31,187 nt of DNA from a virus. Position 1 is the first letter of the stretch. The number at the start of each line of letters is the position of its first letter. The translations under genes and the position numbers were made by a program. Below the pieces are notes generated by a model. It made no database searches. It had not been told where the DNA came from and saw only the letters and a program-made list of their open reading frames with translations. Where the stretch lies: positions 1-31,187 of the IMG/VR virus record IMGVR_UViG_3300035703_003729; one strand, given 5' to 3'. Positions 1 to 9,800 of this stretch are shown here, piece by piece.

Positions 1-409
1 TTAATGGATGTTCCTGCATTTTTTTTGATTGTTTTATTGCCCCGCCTGTGATAATGTAATACTTGGATTCAACTTGAATAGCGTAGATTCTGATCCACTC
101 CATTCTGTGTTTCATCCGATACAGCCAAGGTTCATTATTGCCCTTTTTGTTTAAAGGGATAAATAATGTATCCAAATTTTCTTTTTGGGATTCGAGCAAG
201 TCATACAACTGTTCTCCGTAATCTGAGGCAAATTCAATAGCCTCATCAATAGTAATTTTTTCATACTCAAGAACGTTTTCGTTTTCTGTAAAATATTCAA
301 ATAAACCTTCGGCATCCGTAAGGAAATTTATGAATTTGACCAACTCGTCATCGTCATCATCAAATTTGATGGCTGTTAAGTAGGGTTCAAAGATATGTAC
401 AATTTTCAT
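1..409 (-). CDS. Hypothetical protein, 3' end outside window (possibly RelE/HigB-like)
   Basis: An open frame begins with ATG at 409 and stays open to the window edge (136 codons), so the C-terminus is missing. The N-terminal half is acidic (a DDDDE run near residue 20). The visible C-terminal part is basic and beta-rich (WLYRMKHRMEWIRIYAIQ, then YYIITGGAIKQSKKMQEHP). That tail reminds me of RelE/HigB-type toxins, whose last strands often read 'ITGGAIK', but this is a weak family memory and not a demonstrated match. It lies 17 bp after the helicase-nuclease stop on the same strand, so the two are probably co-transcribed. If it is a toxin, an antitoxin gene would be expected just left of the window. 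Confidence 0.6.
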   Translation of the reverse strand, partial: MKIVHIFEPYLTAIKFDDDDDELVKFINFLTDAEGLFEYFTENENVLEYEKITIDEAIEFASDYGEQLYDLLESQKENLDTLFIPLNKKGNNEPWLYRMKHRMEWIRIYAIQVESKYYIITGGAIKQSKKMQEHPL

Positions 410-426
410 AAAATCAACCTATAGGT

Positions 427-3400
427 TTATATATTTTTTATAGTGTTGATTATCTGGTTTTTAATATCGCGAATGTCGTTGGCGATTTCCACAAAATGCC
501 ATTCTGGATATTCGTATTTATCCTTTAGGGCATTAACGGCGGGTATCCAACGGTTTTCAACAAACCATTTTTTCTCTGCTTTGTCTTTGCTCATTCCGCT
601 GATTTCTATCATCAGGTTCTTGATATTTCCGTCTTTGCTTTTTACCCTGGCAATGAAGTCGGTAAAGTATTGTCGGTCTTTTCCGTCCTTTGTGTACGGA
701 ATGGCAAAGCCCAGGAATTGGTTTTTTACATAGCATTCTACCGTTTCAATTTCTTCCAAGGTTTTGGCACAAATCCCTTCCCACTCGCTGTCCATCACCA
801 CATAGTTAACATGACTTTTTACGGTTGGGTACACCTCTTTCACAGTTTTTCCATTTACATATTTGGTACTACCGAATTTATTGTAATAGTTGAACACAGG
901 CCGAATAAATTCACTGCAGTTGTTTTGCGGGTTAATGCCCCTTGCTATATGGTCAACCACTTTTTTAGGTTCTTCAAAATAGAGCAGTCGTTTGTAGCGC
1001 GGGTCAGTAATGTTCAGCAACAATACTTTTTCATTGTACCATTCTTCTACAATGTTTTTTAATTTGTTGAACTTCTGAAATTGCGGATTATTTTCATCAT
1101 CGCTGAAGTGATATTTAATCAATTCTTTCGTAATAAGAAATATCAACTCCTGATCTCTTTTTTCCAAAACCGTTTTCACTTCCAACTTTTCTTCGTTGGG
1201 CGAAATAGGGCTTGCCATAGTGGTTTCAGTTGGAAATTTGGAACCATCTATTTCATAGTTTTCTATGTTGCTGAAATCGTGTTCTATTTCTCCATCTATA
1301 TTTTCCACACGGTAACCTACTACATTCGGAAAAGTAATTTCCATGGCTGCCTGTCGTTCAGGAATTGAAAAAATATGTGTAAATTCAACTGGTGGCGGCG
1401 GTGGATCCGGTGGGCCACCTTTGAACATTTTGAATGGTATACCAATGATGTGGGCATACTCGGGAGGAAATTTCTCAATTAAGTTATCCGGATTGAATTT
1501 GTGTTTTTCTTTTACATCAATTTCTTTACCAGTATCTTTTCGGTATGTTTTTAGGATATAGCTCATTCTCCGTAAAGCTCTACCTGCCACCTGCTCGCAA
1601 AGCAATTGGGAACCAAATGCTCGCAAGCCCATTATGTGAGTCACTGTGTTGGCATCCCAACCTTCGGTAAGCATAGACACCGAAACCACACAGCGTATGT
1701 GTGAACCCAGCTTACCTTGTTGGCCAACGGTATTTACCACTTCACGGAGAATTTCAGCATCCGAAATTTTCTCAATGCTTCCCTGTCCGTGCATACGGGC
1801 ATAATCTTTTTTGAACTCTTCAATTTCGGAAGCAAAAATCTTTTTGAAATCGTCATTGATTTGTTCGCCGTTTTCTAATGCATCGCTGTCAATAAGCAAT
1901 GTGGGCGGCCTTTTCAGAGGTTTGTTGGTAGCAGGGTCGTAATTACTGAAAAAGTCTTTAGCTCCTTGCACCACAACCGTTTTACCTTCAGCGTCCTGAT
2001 ATTCATACCCTGCAATGTATTTATAAACCTCTTTGGATACGCCTGTGTTGTTACAAACTACAATAAAAACAGGAGGAGCAGAGAATAGACTTTTCTTTTC
2101 CTCGCTGTGCTTTCTTATACCTTTATCGTAGTCAACATAATGATTATAAAACTGGTCTAAGGCTCCTTTAACAAGGGCAGGCAGATTGGGTCTCTGCTCA
2201 ATATATTTTTGTCCTTCTGCCGCGGCTTCTTTCTTAGCTGTTGTTCTACCTTTTTTGGGTAGTTCATCTCTTACATGGTCGTATAAGTTTCGCAACACAG
2301 GCATTGTAAGTTCCTGCGTGTTGTCGCTTTCGGGTAAGAATGGAATTTTTACCAATCCGCTTTCAATGGCTTCAATCAAACCAAAGTCAGAAACTACCCA
2401 AGGAAACAAACTATATGGGGTGTAACCTGAACCTGTAAGATAGTAAGGTGTTGCAGAAAGATCGTAAACCGATTGCAGTTTGAACTTCTTTGATATCTCA
2501 CGAAGTCCGCTAAACCAAACGGCGGCTCTTGCATTCTCGTCAGCCTCTTCGTTGTCAGTGGTTTTACTTTTTGATTTTGGTAAATAGCAGTGATGGGCTT
2601 CGTCATTCAATACCAATAAACGACTGCCTAATTTGAATTTGCCTAAAGTTCTTTTTACTACTTGTGAAAAATCTTCCTTGTTGTCGGTATCAATCTTTTT
2701 CCCTTCTAAGTTCACTTTTCCATCAAAAGGACTGCGTTTATTCCCTTGTAAAATTTTTGGTTCAAACGTATGGTAGTTGGTAATTACCAATCTGGCATTC
2801 AGATTCTCCAAGCGGTGCTCCATACTTGGGGGTATGAGTCCACGAACTCGGTAATAATCTTCAATGTCTTTCGGGTTTTTGTTTTTGGTGTCCACAAACA
2901 AAACACCTAATCGGCTTTTGATGGTGATGCCCGGAGCAACAATCAAAAAGTAGTCGGCAAAGCGAGTATCGTTTCTGTATTCTTGTCTGTTAAAGTAGTG
3001 GTAACATATAAGACAAGCCATTACAACTGTTTTTCCGCTACCTGTTGCCATTTTAAAAGCAATTCTTGGAAGTTGGTCGGCAGGGTCGTCGCTTACGGTT
3101 TGTTGTCCGTTGCGCAGAAGGTTTAAAATGTGCTGTCCTGCATTTGATTTTTCGGCAACTTCATTTAACCAAACGGCTGTTTCAATGGCTTCTTGTTGGG
3201 CAAAGAATAGTTTTTTTACTGCGTGTCTTTCGGGATTGTCGAACCAAAAAGTCATTAACTCTTTAGTGATTCTTGTCGTGTTGGGATATTTTGCTTCTCT
3301 CCATTGTCCTACTTCTTTTCGGCAAAGGTTGATGATATGAGTGATGTATTCTTCGGCATCTTCATTCCACTCAAAAACTTCCTTTTGTCCTGTTTGTCTG

Positions 3401-3543
3401 GTCGGTATAACAGCAGAATCCACCTTAAATATTCTTCGTCCTACACGAATATCGGTATAGTCTAATGCTCCCTCGCTGTCTGTGTTGTAATGGAGTAGCG
3501 GCTCTACATAAGGACTATTTAATATTGGATTATCTGCACTCAT
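427..3543 (-). CDS. Type III restriction-like DEAD/DEAH helicase-nuclease
   Basis: 1038-aa superfamily 2 helicase with a C-terminal nuclease, resembling type III restriction (Res) subunits and probably the group NCBI calls BPTD_3080 family restriction endonucleases. Walker A is ATGSGKT (about 165-171), the DEAH box is NDEAHH (about 313-318), motif III is SAT (363-365), and motifs V-VI are LTEGWDAN (about 625-632) and QVAGRALRR (651-659). A proline run (DPPPPP) sits near 713-718. At the C-terminus, TDFIAR (D962) followed by MIEISG (E980) and K986/K988 fits a PD-(D/E)xK-type fold in which the usual ExK reads ExS with nearby lysines. ATG at 3543 gives the conserved-looking N-terminus [11 protein letters not shown]. 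It would be expected to translocate on and cut foreign DNA. No methyltransferase gene is visible here; it could lie left of the window, or the enzyme may act without one. Confidence 0.85.
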   Translation of the reverse strand: MSADNPILNSPYVEPLLHYNTDSEGALDYTDIRVGRRIFKVDSAVIPTRQTGQKEVFEWNEDAEEYITHIINLCRKEVGQWREAKYPNTTRITKELMTFWFDNPERHAVKKLFFAQQEAIETAVWLNEVAEKSNAGQHILNLLRNGQQTVSDDPADQLPRIAFKMATGSGKTVVMACLICYHYFNRQEYRNDTRFADYFLIVAPGITIKSRLGVLFVDTKNKNPKDIEDYYRVRGLIPPSMEHRLENLNARLVITNYHTFEPKILQGNKRSPFDGKVNLEGKKIDTDNKEDFSQVVKRTLGKFKLGSRLLVLNDEAHHCYLPKSKSKTTDNEEADENARAAVWFSGLREISKKFKLQSVYDLSATPYYLTGSGYTPYSLFPWVVSDFGLIEAIESGLVKIPFLPESDNTQELTMPVLRNLYDHVRDELPKKGRTTAKKEAAAEGQKYIEQRPNLPALVKGALDQFYNHYVDYDKGIRKHSEEKKSLFSAPPVFIVVCNNTGVSKEVYKYIAGYEYQDAEGKTVVVQGAKDFFSNYDPATNKPLKRPPTLLIDSDALENGEQINDDFKKIFASEIEEFKKDYARMHGQGSIEKISDAEILREVVNTVGQQGKLGSHIRCVVSVSMLTEGWDANTVTHIMGLRAFGSQLLCEQVAGRALRRMSYILKTYRKDTGKEIDVKEKHKFNPDNLIEKFPPEYAHIIGIPFKMFKGGPPDPPPPPVEFTHIFSIPERQAAMEITFPNVVGYRVENIDGEIEHDFSNIENYEIDGSKFPTETTMASPISPNEEKLEVKTVLEKRDQELIFLITKELIKYHFSDDENNPQFQKFNKLKNIVEEWYNEKVLLLNITDPRYKRLLYFEEPKKVVDHIARGINPQNNCSEFIRPVFNYYNKFGSTKYVNGKTVKEVYPTVKSHVNYVVMDSEWEGICAKTLEEIETVECYVKNQFLGFAIPYTKDGKDRQYFTDFIARVKSKDGNIKNLMIEISGMSKDKAEKKWFVENRWIPAVNALKDKYEYPEWHFVEIANDIRDIKNQIINTIKNI

Positions 3544-3760
3544 ATTTTGTTCGATGTCGTATCAAAAGTTATGGTCGTCTAAATTACTTTTTTCTATTGG
3601 TTAATCTGTATGTGCATGATTAACGTTTTGCGTGTTGCCTTAGTTGGCGATTTCGGAGCACTTCACTTTCAACCTGTAATGAAGTTTATTAGAAGTAATA
3701 ACCTTCAAATTTCCACTATCTGCCTGCTTGATTTAAGCCTTTGTTAGCAACCGGTTTTCT
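3544..3760 (-). repeat. Intergenic imperfect palindrome, attC-like boundary A
   Basis: 217 bp without a gene separates the lipoprotein stop from the helicase start. On the minus strand it opens with GCTAACAAAGGC and a TCAAGC word (around 3733-3753) and closes with AAAACGTTAATC (around 3618-3629). The general plan (xTAACA ... CGTTAx with partly complementary arms) is that of integron attC sites, although the cores do not match RYYYAAC/GTTRRRY exactly. The inner word AGCACTTCACTTTCA (3657-3671, plus strand) recurs with one change in the next gap at 4759-4773, and AACGTTTT recurs at the same end of both gaps. No convincing promoter is visible. Confidence 0.45.
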
Positions 3761-4660
3761 TTATAATTTACTCTTGTTAAACACTTTAATTAAATTGTAA
3801 TCATTGTCAAAGTCATCTACTGTCAATGTTGATTTAATATTACAACTACCTTCAGTATATGATACAGGCGGATTTCCGTAAGTATTATTTGTTCGGTTGA
3901 AGCAATTTGCTTTTTTAACCACAACAAAAACAGGGTCTTTTTCCATTATTGATTCAGAAACGGATAAGCCACAATTAAATGAGATTGTTTTTGTATGAGA
4001 AAAATCATTCCCATAGTCAGCATAATTACCCAAGTATGAACCATAGTCTTTCCATCTTGCAAATTCATATCCCATTGTTCCTAAAAGATTTAGACTACCA
4101 TTTGAAATTTGATATACCGATATTGGTGGAAGCGATGGGTCTTTTGATTCTGCTGAAATGGAAACTTTTGCAACAATATAAATTTCACCACGTTCGGCTT
4201 TTCTTAATCTATATTCATTTCCATAGTCGTCAAAATTCCATTGACTTGCCGTATTAACACTATTAAATTTTATTGTTGCATCTCCAATTTTTAAAGATGT
4301 ATTTTCTTTAATTGCTTTAAATCCAAGAGCCTTTTTACGTTCTTCTGCTTCTTTTTTCTCGATTTCAACTTTTTCTATGTCAGCAATTAAAGTTGTGGCT
4401 TTTTTGGCTTCGTCAGTTCCCGAGAATTTTTCAATTAATTCCTTATACTCTTTTTTTGCATTAGCAAAATCATTCTCGGCTTGAAACTTTTGACCATTTG
4501 TTAACCTCATTTGAGGAGTATTACTTAATTCTTCAACAGTTTTTTTACAGTCAGTCAATTCTGCTTGAAGTTTGTCATAATCTTCCTGTTTTGGTCCTTT
4601 GTTGTTGTTACAGCCTGTCAGAATTACTATAATCAACATTGTCAAATAAAAATTTCTCAT
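3761..4660 (-). CDS. Putative lipoprotein with coiled-coil/TPR-like N-terminal region
   Basis: I place the start at ATG 4660, not the upstream in-frame ATG at 4726, because 4660 gives a short hydrophobic signal (MRNFYLTMLIIVILTGC) with lipobox LTGC and acylated Cys at residue 17. The 299-aa product is therefore probably anchored in a membrane facing the periplasm. Residues about 25-110 are charged and helical (a QKFQAENDFANAKKEYKELI stretch looks like one TPR-type hairpin, then EKKEAEERKK). The rest is beta-rich with many Tyr/Asn and several cysteines. No catalytic motif or named family is recognised. It sits alone between two similar palindromic gaps, like a single-gene cassette. Its leader (AAAAAGAACAGACATATGAG) closely matches that of the 157-aa gene at 6595. 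Confidence 0.75.
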   Translation of the reverse strand: MRNFYLTMLIIVILTGCNNNKGPKQEDYDKLQAELTDCKKTVEELSNTPQMRLTNGQKFQAENDFANAKKEYKELIEKFSGTDEAKKATTLIADIEKVEIEKKEAEERKKALGFKAIKENTSLKIGDATIKFNSVNTASQWNFDDYGNEYRLRKAERGEIYIVAKVSISAESKDPSLPPISVYQISNGSLNLLGTMGYEFARWKDYGSYLGNYADYGNDFSHTKTISFNCGLSVSESIMEKDPVFVVVKKANCFNRTNNTYGNPPVSYTEGSCNIKSTLTVDDFDNDYNLIKVFNKSKL

Positions 4661-4679
4661 ATGTCTGTTCTTTTTAAAA

Positions 4680-4809
4680 TTGGTTACTAACGTTTTCCGC
4701 TTTGCGAAGGCGGGGATTTTCAGCACTAAATTTTATTAAATGCACAAAACTTGAATTTAGCACTTCACTGTCATAGAAGCACGAAACCCCCGCTTTTGCA
4801 AAACGGCTG
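4680..4809 (-). repeat. Intergenic imperfect palindrome, attC-like boundary B
   Basis: The gap between the reverse transcriptase stop and the lipoprotein leader is one large imperfect inverted repeat. On the minus strand the left arm reads CCGTTTTGCAAAAGCGGGGG and the right arm CCCCGCCTTCGCAAAGCGG, ending in AAAACGTTAGTAACC, with a spacer of about 70 nt between. The left arm starts directly at the RT stop codon, inside TTAACAGCC. The word AGCACTTCACTGTCA (4759-4773, plus strand) matches boundary A in 14 of 15 positions. The paired arms could also act as a transcription barrier, but no T-tract follows on the minus strand. Confidence 0.55.
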
Positions 4810-6135
4810 TTAATGTCTGGTATTCTTGATTTCGTCAATTCGTTCATCAATTATTTTTAAGTCAAAGTCCTTTCTTTCCTTTGAGTAAAACAGTCTTATG
4901 TTAAACAAAAATGAATTGAATAATGCACTTTTTATCATACTATCAAGTCGTCCAAAAAATTCCGTATCATTATCTACTGCTGCTCTTATCCTTATAAAAT
5001 GCCAAAGATTAAGTCCTGATAAAAAGTCTTGGTCGAAAAACCCGCTTAATAGTCGGTGTCTAAATTTTGGGTCAATCAATTTAAAATTTACAGTCAACAG
5101 CCTTTTTAAAACAGAACTGTCCTTAAACCTTGCTCCGCTGTCAAGCAAAGAGAAGTAATGCTCAACACCTTTATTAATCATTTCTTGGTTTTCTGTATCT
5201 CTGAGCAAGTCAAATATTTCAAATGCCCAGTATTTCTCAAATTCTGCTCTTGATTGAAATTCTTTAACCTTACTGCTATTAACATTTAAGTTTATTTTGA
5301 ACAGCTCTTTTGATGCTTCAAATAAAATAAGTCTTGCGATTTCTTTATTATGTGTGAAAATTATTTGGTCGTCTGCAAATCGAATAAACTTTGAGTCGTA
5401 TTTTTCGCAAATCTCTTTCATTGCCATATCGAAGTCCTGTAAATAAAAGTTTGCAAGTATCCTTGAGCAATCACCAATTTCATCTTGCGGGAGTCCAACC
5501 GTCTTGATATTATAGCCTTCAATTTTTTTGTTCCAATTTTGAAGGAAGTGAAAAAGCAATGTTACTATTTCCTGCTTTGTTTTTGGAACAGCGTGTCGAA
5601 TTTTTCTTTCAAGGATAGCCAAATTTACTGTGTCATAAAAGTTGGCAATGTCTAAGTTTATGTAATAACTATAACTTCCGCTGTCGTTGTACTTACGAGC
5701 AATATTCTGAAAGGAACGCCATTCTTGTGTCCAAGAAAGTTCATTGATTGTATTGAAAGGAACGTAGTCTAATTCAATGATTTCTTGTTCTTCTTTAAGT
5801 CTTATTGGATTACCGAGTGTCCATCCGCCAAATGTTCCTTCAACCCTGTTTACTGCAACTTCGTGTTCGAGCAATTTTAGGGTTAGGTAATAAACGCAAT
5901 AGTCCTTACGGTTAAAAGTCGGAACAAACCGAGTTACACCGTTATGTTTGTTAATGTGAATGTAGTGTCTCGGGTGGCTTGGTGTATATGTGAAGTCAGT
6001 TACTTGCGAATGTAGTCTATCCAAAAAATCATTTTTATCCACAGGTTTGTCTGTAAACGGAACGATACTTTCATTCAGCTTAGTCCAAAATTTAGTGTTG
6101 AATAATTCTAAAAATGAGTTCTTATCTATCTTCAT
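4810..6135 (-). CDS. Reverse transcriptase of the Abi/DRT (unknown-group) type
   Basis: 441-aa RNA-directed DNA polymerase. Motif A reads YINLDIANFYDTV with Asp162 and Asp168, motif B is GLPQDEIGDCSRILANFYL (from 214), and motif C is FIRFADDQIIF with the catalytic pair Asp255-Asp256. The N-terminal part carries RFVPTFNRKDYCVYYL (about 69-84) and NRVEGTFGGW (about 96-105). The C-terminal third (about 305-441) is helical with no recognisable maturase or endonuclease domain. That architecture fits bacterial defence RTs (Abi/UG/DRT) better than group II introns or classical retrons. Its start lies inside the end of the 157-aa gene (14-bp overlap), so the two are translationally coupled. The exact UG class cannot be fixed by eye. 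Known relatives act in anti-phage defence, sometimes with an adjacent noncoding RNA template. Confidence 0.88.
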   Translation of the reverse strand: MKIDKNSFLELFNTKFWTKLNESIVPFTDKPVDKNDFLDRLHSQVTDFTYTPSHPRHYIHINKHNGVTRFVPTFNRKDYCVYYLTLKLLEHEVAVNRVEGTFGGWTLGNPIRLKEEQEIIELDYVPFNTINELSWTQEWRSFQNIARKYNDSGSYSYYINLDIANFYDTVNLAILERKIRHAVPKTKQEIVTLLFHFLQNWNKKIEGYNIKTVGLPQDEIGDCSRILANFYLQDFDMAMKEICEKYDSKFIRFADDQIIFTHNKEIARLILFEASKELFKINLNVNSSKVKEFQSRAEFEKYWAFEIFDLLRDTENQEMINKGVEHYFSLLDSGARFKDSSVLKRLLTVNFKLIDPKFRHRLLSGFFDQDFLSGLNLWHFIRIRAAVDNDTEFFGRLDSMIKSALFNSFLFNIRLFYSKERKDFDLKIIDERIDEIKNTRH

Positions 6136-6595
6136 TTAAAAAGGTAAAAATTGTTGGGAACTTTGTTTGAATTAGAGTTTCTACTTGAGAATTTAACCTT
6201 TTTATCTCTTGGGCAGCGTTTTCATCTGAGTGAAGGTCACCTGAATGATAGATAATTCCTTTTATTAAGTCTGAGTAATCAGTGTCTTTTTTTAATTGAG
6301 AAACCAAATTTTGTTTTTCATCATCTTCGATATCAAATAGCAACTCTGGATATTTGTTTTTTCTGAACAAATCGAGTTCATTATTGATTTCATCCCACTC
6401 ATCTTGACATTTTTTCTTTAAACCATATATGGGACGTTTGTTAACATCAATTTTCCATTCATTACAATCTGGATTATGGAATAATTCAGATTGACGTTGA
6501 GTCAAGTATTTTCTGTAGGGTTCACTTAAAAGTCGTTGTAACGCTTTTGTACGCTCTTTAAATTCTTCTTCTGAAATGTCATCTGTGTTTCTCAT
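6122..6595 (-). CDS. Hypothetical partner protein of the reverse transcriptase
   Basis: 157 aa, charged, probably soluble and mainly helical, with no signal peptide or membrane segment. Features visible include an N-terminal acidic/basic helix (DDISEEEFKERTKALQRLL), a middle WKIDVNKRPIYGLKKKCQDEW segment, and a C-terminal helical tail (EIKRLNSQVETLI). I do not recognise the family. Its stop overlaps the RT start by 14 bp, so it is the first gene of a two-gene unit and is likely an accessory or regulatory subunit of the RT. The leader before ATG 6595 (AAAAAGACAGATATGAG) is nearly the same as that of the lipoprotein gene, and a GTTAGTGGC core lies about 25 bp upstream, suggesting that both units were assembled in the same way. 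Confidence 0.75.
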   Translation of the reverse strand: MRNTDDISEEEFKERTKALQRLLSEPYRKYLTQRQSELFHNPDCNEWKIDVNKRPIYGLKKKCQDEWDEINNELDLFRKNKYPELLFDIEDDEKQNLVSQLKKDTDYSDLIKGIIYHSGDLHSDENAAQEIKRLNSQVETLIQTKFPTIFTFLNEDR

Positions 6596-6838
6596 ATCTG
6601 TCTTTTTATGCTTGCCACTAACTTATTTATATGCGCTATAAAGTTTTGCTTATTTGCCTAATTTGGATGGACATGCGCAACTCTGAACTTTTTATTTTTT
6701 GGTTGTAACATGGTTGAGTCAAAAGTAACCGCCCAAATTCATATTTACAAATAAATTTAACTACGACACGGTTTGTCGTACCTATAACAGTACAAACAGC
6801 TCATTTTTAACTGCTTGATTTTCTGTTTTATTTACAAT
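6596..6838. other. AT-rich boundary between phage tail block and RT unit
   Basis: 243 bp with no credible gene. On the minus strand it ends with GTTAGTGGCAAGC (around 6608-6620), the same kind of core-plus-leader seen before the lipoprotein. Nearer the phage side is a hairpin TACGACA-CGGTT-TGTCGTA (6762-6780). It overlaps imperfect inverted arms GTTTGTCGTAC (6771-6781) and GTACAAAC (6790-6797) around an 8-bp spacer, CTATAACA. Base composition changes from AT-rich to GC-richer immediately to the right, at the tape measure stop. The hairpin lacks a T-tract, so it is a poor terminator. The gap is long enough for a small RNA associated with the RT, but I see no specific evidence for one. Confidence 0.4.
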
Positions 6839-9800
6839 TCAGGCTCCCGCCAAACGCCGAATTTTATTTTTTTCTTCGGCGTTTTTTTCCCATTGTCTGT
6901 GACTTATTATGGCGGGGCGGGTCTTTTCTTCTTTCACAGCTGCCAAAAGTTGCTTTTGGATTGCAACTAATTCGTGCAGGGATTCTGTATTGTCTTTATG
7001 AGTAGGGCTTTTACCTGCGCTGAGCGGTTTAGCGGCAGTGTCGTTTTTCCAATATCCGCTTTTGGCCATGGATAGGGCATCCATGCTCCGGGTGAGGTTG
7101 CGGAAGTTTACGGGCGCAAGGTGTCCGTCTTTTCTTCCCGCATCAATCAGCGCTTCTACCAGGGCGCGGTTTTTTTCCACGGCTTTTTTGGGAATCAGCC
7201 CTTCGCCACCTTCAAAATACGCCTGGGTTTTTCCCGTCAACGGATTGACGACGGGCATCCCTTTGTGGGAGCTTTGATGGCTCGGGCCGTCAAAAATTGC
7301 ACCCTGTCCGAATTTCGGTTCGGGCTGCGTGGCAATGGCGGCAATCTGGGCGGCACCGGCCACACCCGTAGCCGCGGCGAGAATGTAGTTCGCGGGGGGC
7401 GGTGAGGAAGCCAGAGCCGTTACCACGGCAAGGGCGGTTTTTATGCTGGCCATGATGAGGTCGGCATCCCGTTGGCGTCGCCATTGTTCCGCTTTGAGTG
7501 CTTTTTCGCTGTTGGCGAGATCCTGTTCAATCCGTTCCTTTTCACGGGCGTAGTATTCTTCGGTAATCAGTCCTGCTTTCAGGTTTTCATCCAGTTTCTT
7601 CAATTTGGCGTCCTGCAGTTTGGCGAAACTGTTGAATTCAGCGGTTTCGCGGTTGTTGATTGCCGAGAGAATGCTTGATGTGGCGCTGGCGATATGGTTC
7701 CATACTTCCTCGATGCTCTGCACCATTTTTTTCAGGTTATTCTGCCATTCTTCCAGTTCCTTTTCCTCTTTTTTTGCCCAGCTGCTTTTCAGCTTGGCAA
7801 TGGCTTTTTGTTTTTCGGCTTCCAGGTCAACCGTGGTGATGTTGAATTTCTTGTTGAGTTCGATCAGGTTGTCGTAGTACCGAACAATCTTATCTATCTG
7901 TTTTTCACGTTCCGTCATGAGGCCTTCGGTGATTTCTTCCTCAGCCTTTTTGCGTTCTTCCGCATATTCTTTTGCCTTGTCTTTTCGGTATTGGTTGATG
8001 CGGTCTTCGATGTCTTTGGTCATCAGCAGCTGAAGCCGTTCTTTCTGTCCCGCATCCTGCACCAGCAGAAATTTTTCCCTGTAGGCTTTGGCCGTTTCAT
8101 ACACCAGTTTATCCTCTCCGGTGAGCAGCTCCGCGAATAGCAGCTCCTGCCGTTCCTGAATGAACCTTGCAATATCATCGTATTGCTTTTTTTGTTCCTC
8201 GGCGGAGCGTTTTCGGGCTTCCGCCAGTTTATTCGCTTTTTCGGGATCGGGCGTAGGCACGTATTCCTCTCCGAGTTGGTCTATGATTTTCTGGGTATTG
8301 TCATAGATTTTTGAGAAACTGGCATCCGAGATCTTAACCATTTTCTCATACGCCTTTGCGTTCGCTTTCAGGCTTTCTATTTCCGCTTCCATGGCCAGCC
8401 GCCTTGAATCATTGGTGGCATACACGGCCACCCCGTTTTGGGTTTTTCTCAGTTCCGCTTCTTTGGCGGCGATTGCATCCTGTATCTGCAGGAGAGCCAA
8501 TTGGTATTTGATGTTGTTCTGCGCGTTTGTTTTCAGTGCTTCTTCCTGGGCTTCCATGGCCATTTTGCGCTTGATGTTGTTTATTACGACTTCCTGCGCC
8601 CGGGCTACCTGATCCATGAATTCCTTTTCGTCTTTCAGGTTTTGGAGGGTTGTTCCGTAACGGGCATTGATTTCATCGATGAGCCGTTTCCGTTTATCCG
8701 TTTCCGGATTGGTTTTTTTGAGCGTTTCGAAAAGGGCTTTCGCCGTGCCGATTTCCTCGGCTTGTCTTTTGGCCCATTGGTCTTCCGTGGCTGCGGCTTC
8801 CTCTTTGCTTTTTTGGACTTCCTCAATGCGGTTTTTCCAGATGGAGTAGGCCATGGCTGCCGCGGTGACCAGTGAAATGGCTATGCCGATGGGAGAGCTG
8901 GACATGGCCAGGCTCAGCAATTTATATTCAGCGGCCGCTTTGCGCAGGTTTCCCGCTAGAAGGGCTTTTACCGCAGAGAGCGCCGTCGTGGCGATGATAT
9001 CCGCTTTGGAGGCCATGGTGCTGATTTTGGACGCCGCCACCGAGCGCAGCGTATTTTGGGCCACGAACGCCTGATAGAGGCCATGCAGTTTCAGGATGCC
9101 GTTCAACACCAGAACCGTGCCTTTATATACGCCGTAAACGGCGATGAGCATTCCGATGTTTTTGGCCACGAAGGCTATGTTTTTCCCGTTTTCCTTGAGC
9201 CAGTTGACCATGTCCGAGAATCCGAGGATGAGCGAGTTGATGCTGTTTTTCACTCCTTCGGTAAGAACCATACCCATCAATTCGCGGCGTGTTTTGGCCA
9301 GTGTGGCCCCGAGGGTTTGGTTTTTGATGTTGAACTCTGCCGTGATGGACGAACCCTGATCGAACGATTTGATGGCAATATCGGTTTGTCGGCGCACTTC
9401 ATCCATGTTGGCGCTGAGGGTACCCAGCACGCCGACCACTCTGCCGCCGTCCATCCCGATGTCGCCCATCTGGGCGGCGAGGGTTTCAAGGCCTCCTCCC
9501 GATTTGCCCATTTCTTCGATTACTTTCAGCAGGGCTTTGAGTCCGCTTTCGTTCATCATGGCGCGAAAATCACCCACGTTCATTTTCGCCATTTTTGCGA
9601 ACGTGCCTATGTCCGAGCCCATTCTGGTGAGCAGTTTGCTGATGGCCGTACTCGACACTTCCGAGGTTTGTCCGAGGCTGTCCAGCGTGCCCGCGAGACC
9701 GATGATTTCAGGGGCGGTGATATTGGCCACGTTGGCCACGCCGCTCATGCGTTTGGCGAAGTCTACGAGGTAGCTTTCCGTGGCCGTGCTGCTCATGCCG

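Noticed and set aside
4661-4726. Longer N-terminus of the lipoprotein
   Set aside because: The extension would put a basic stretch before the signal peptide and would read through the palindromic boundary; ATG 4660 gives a standard lipoprotein signal.
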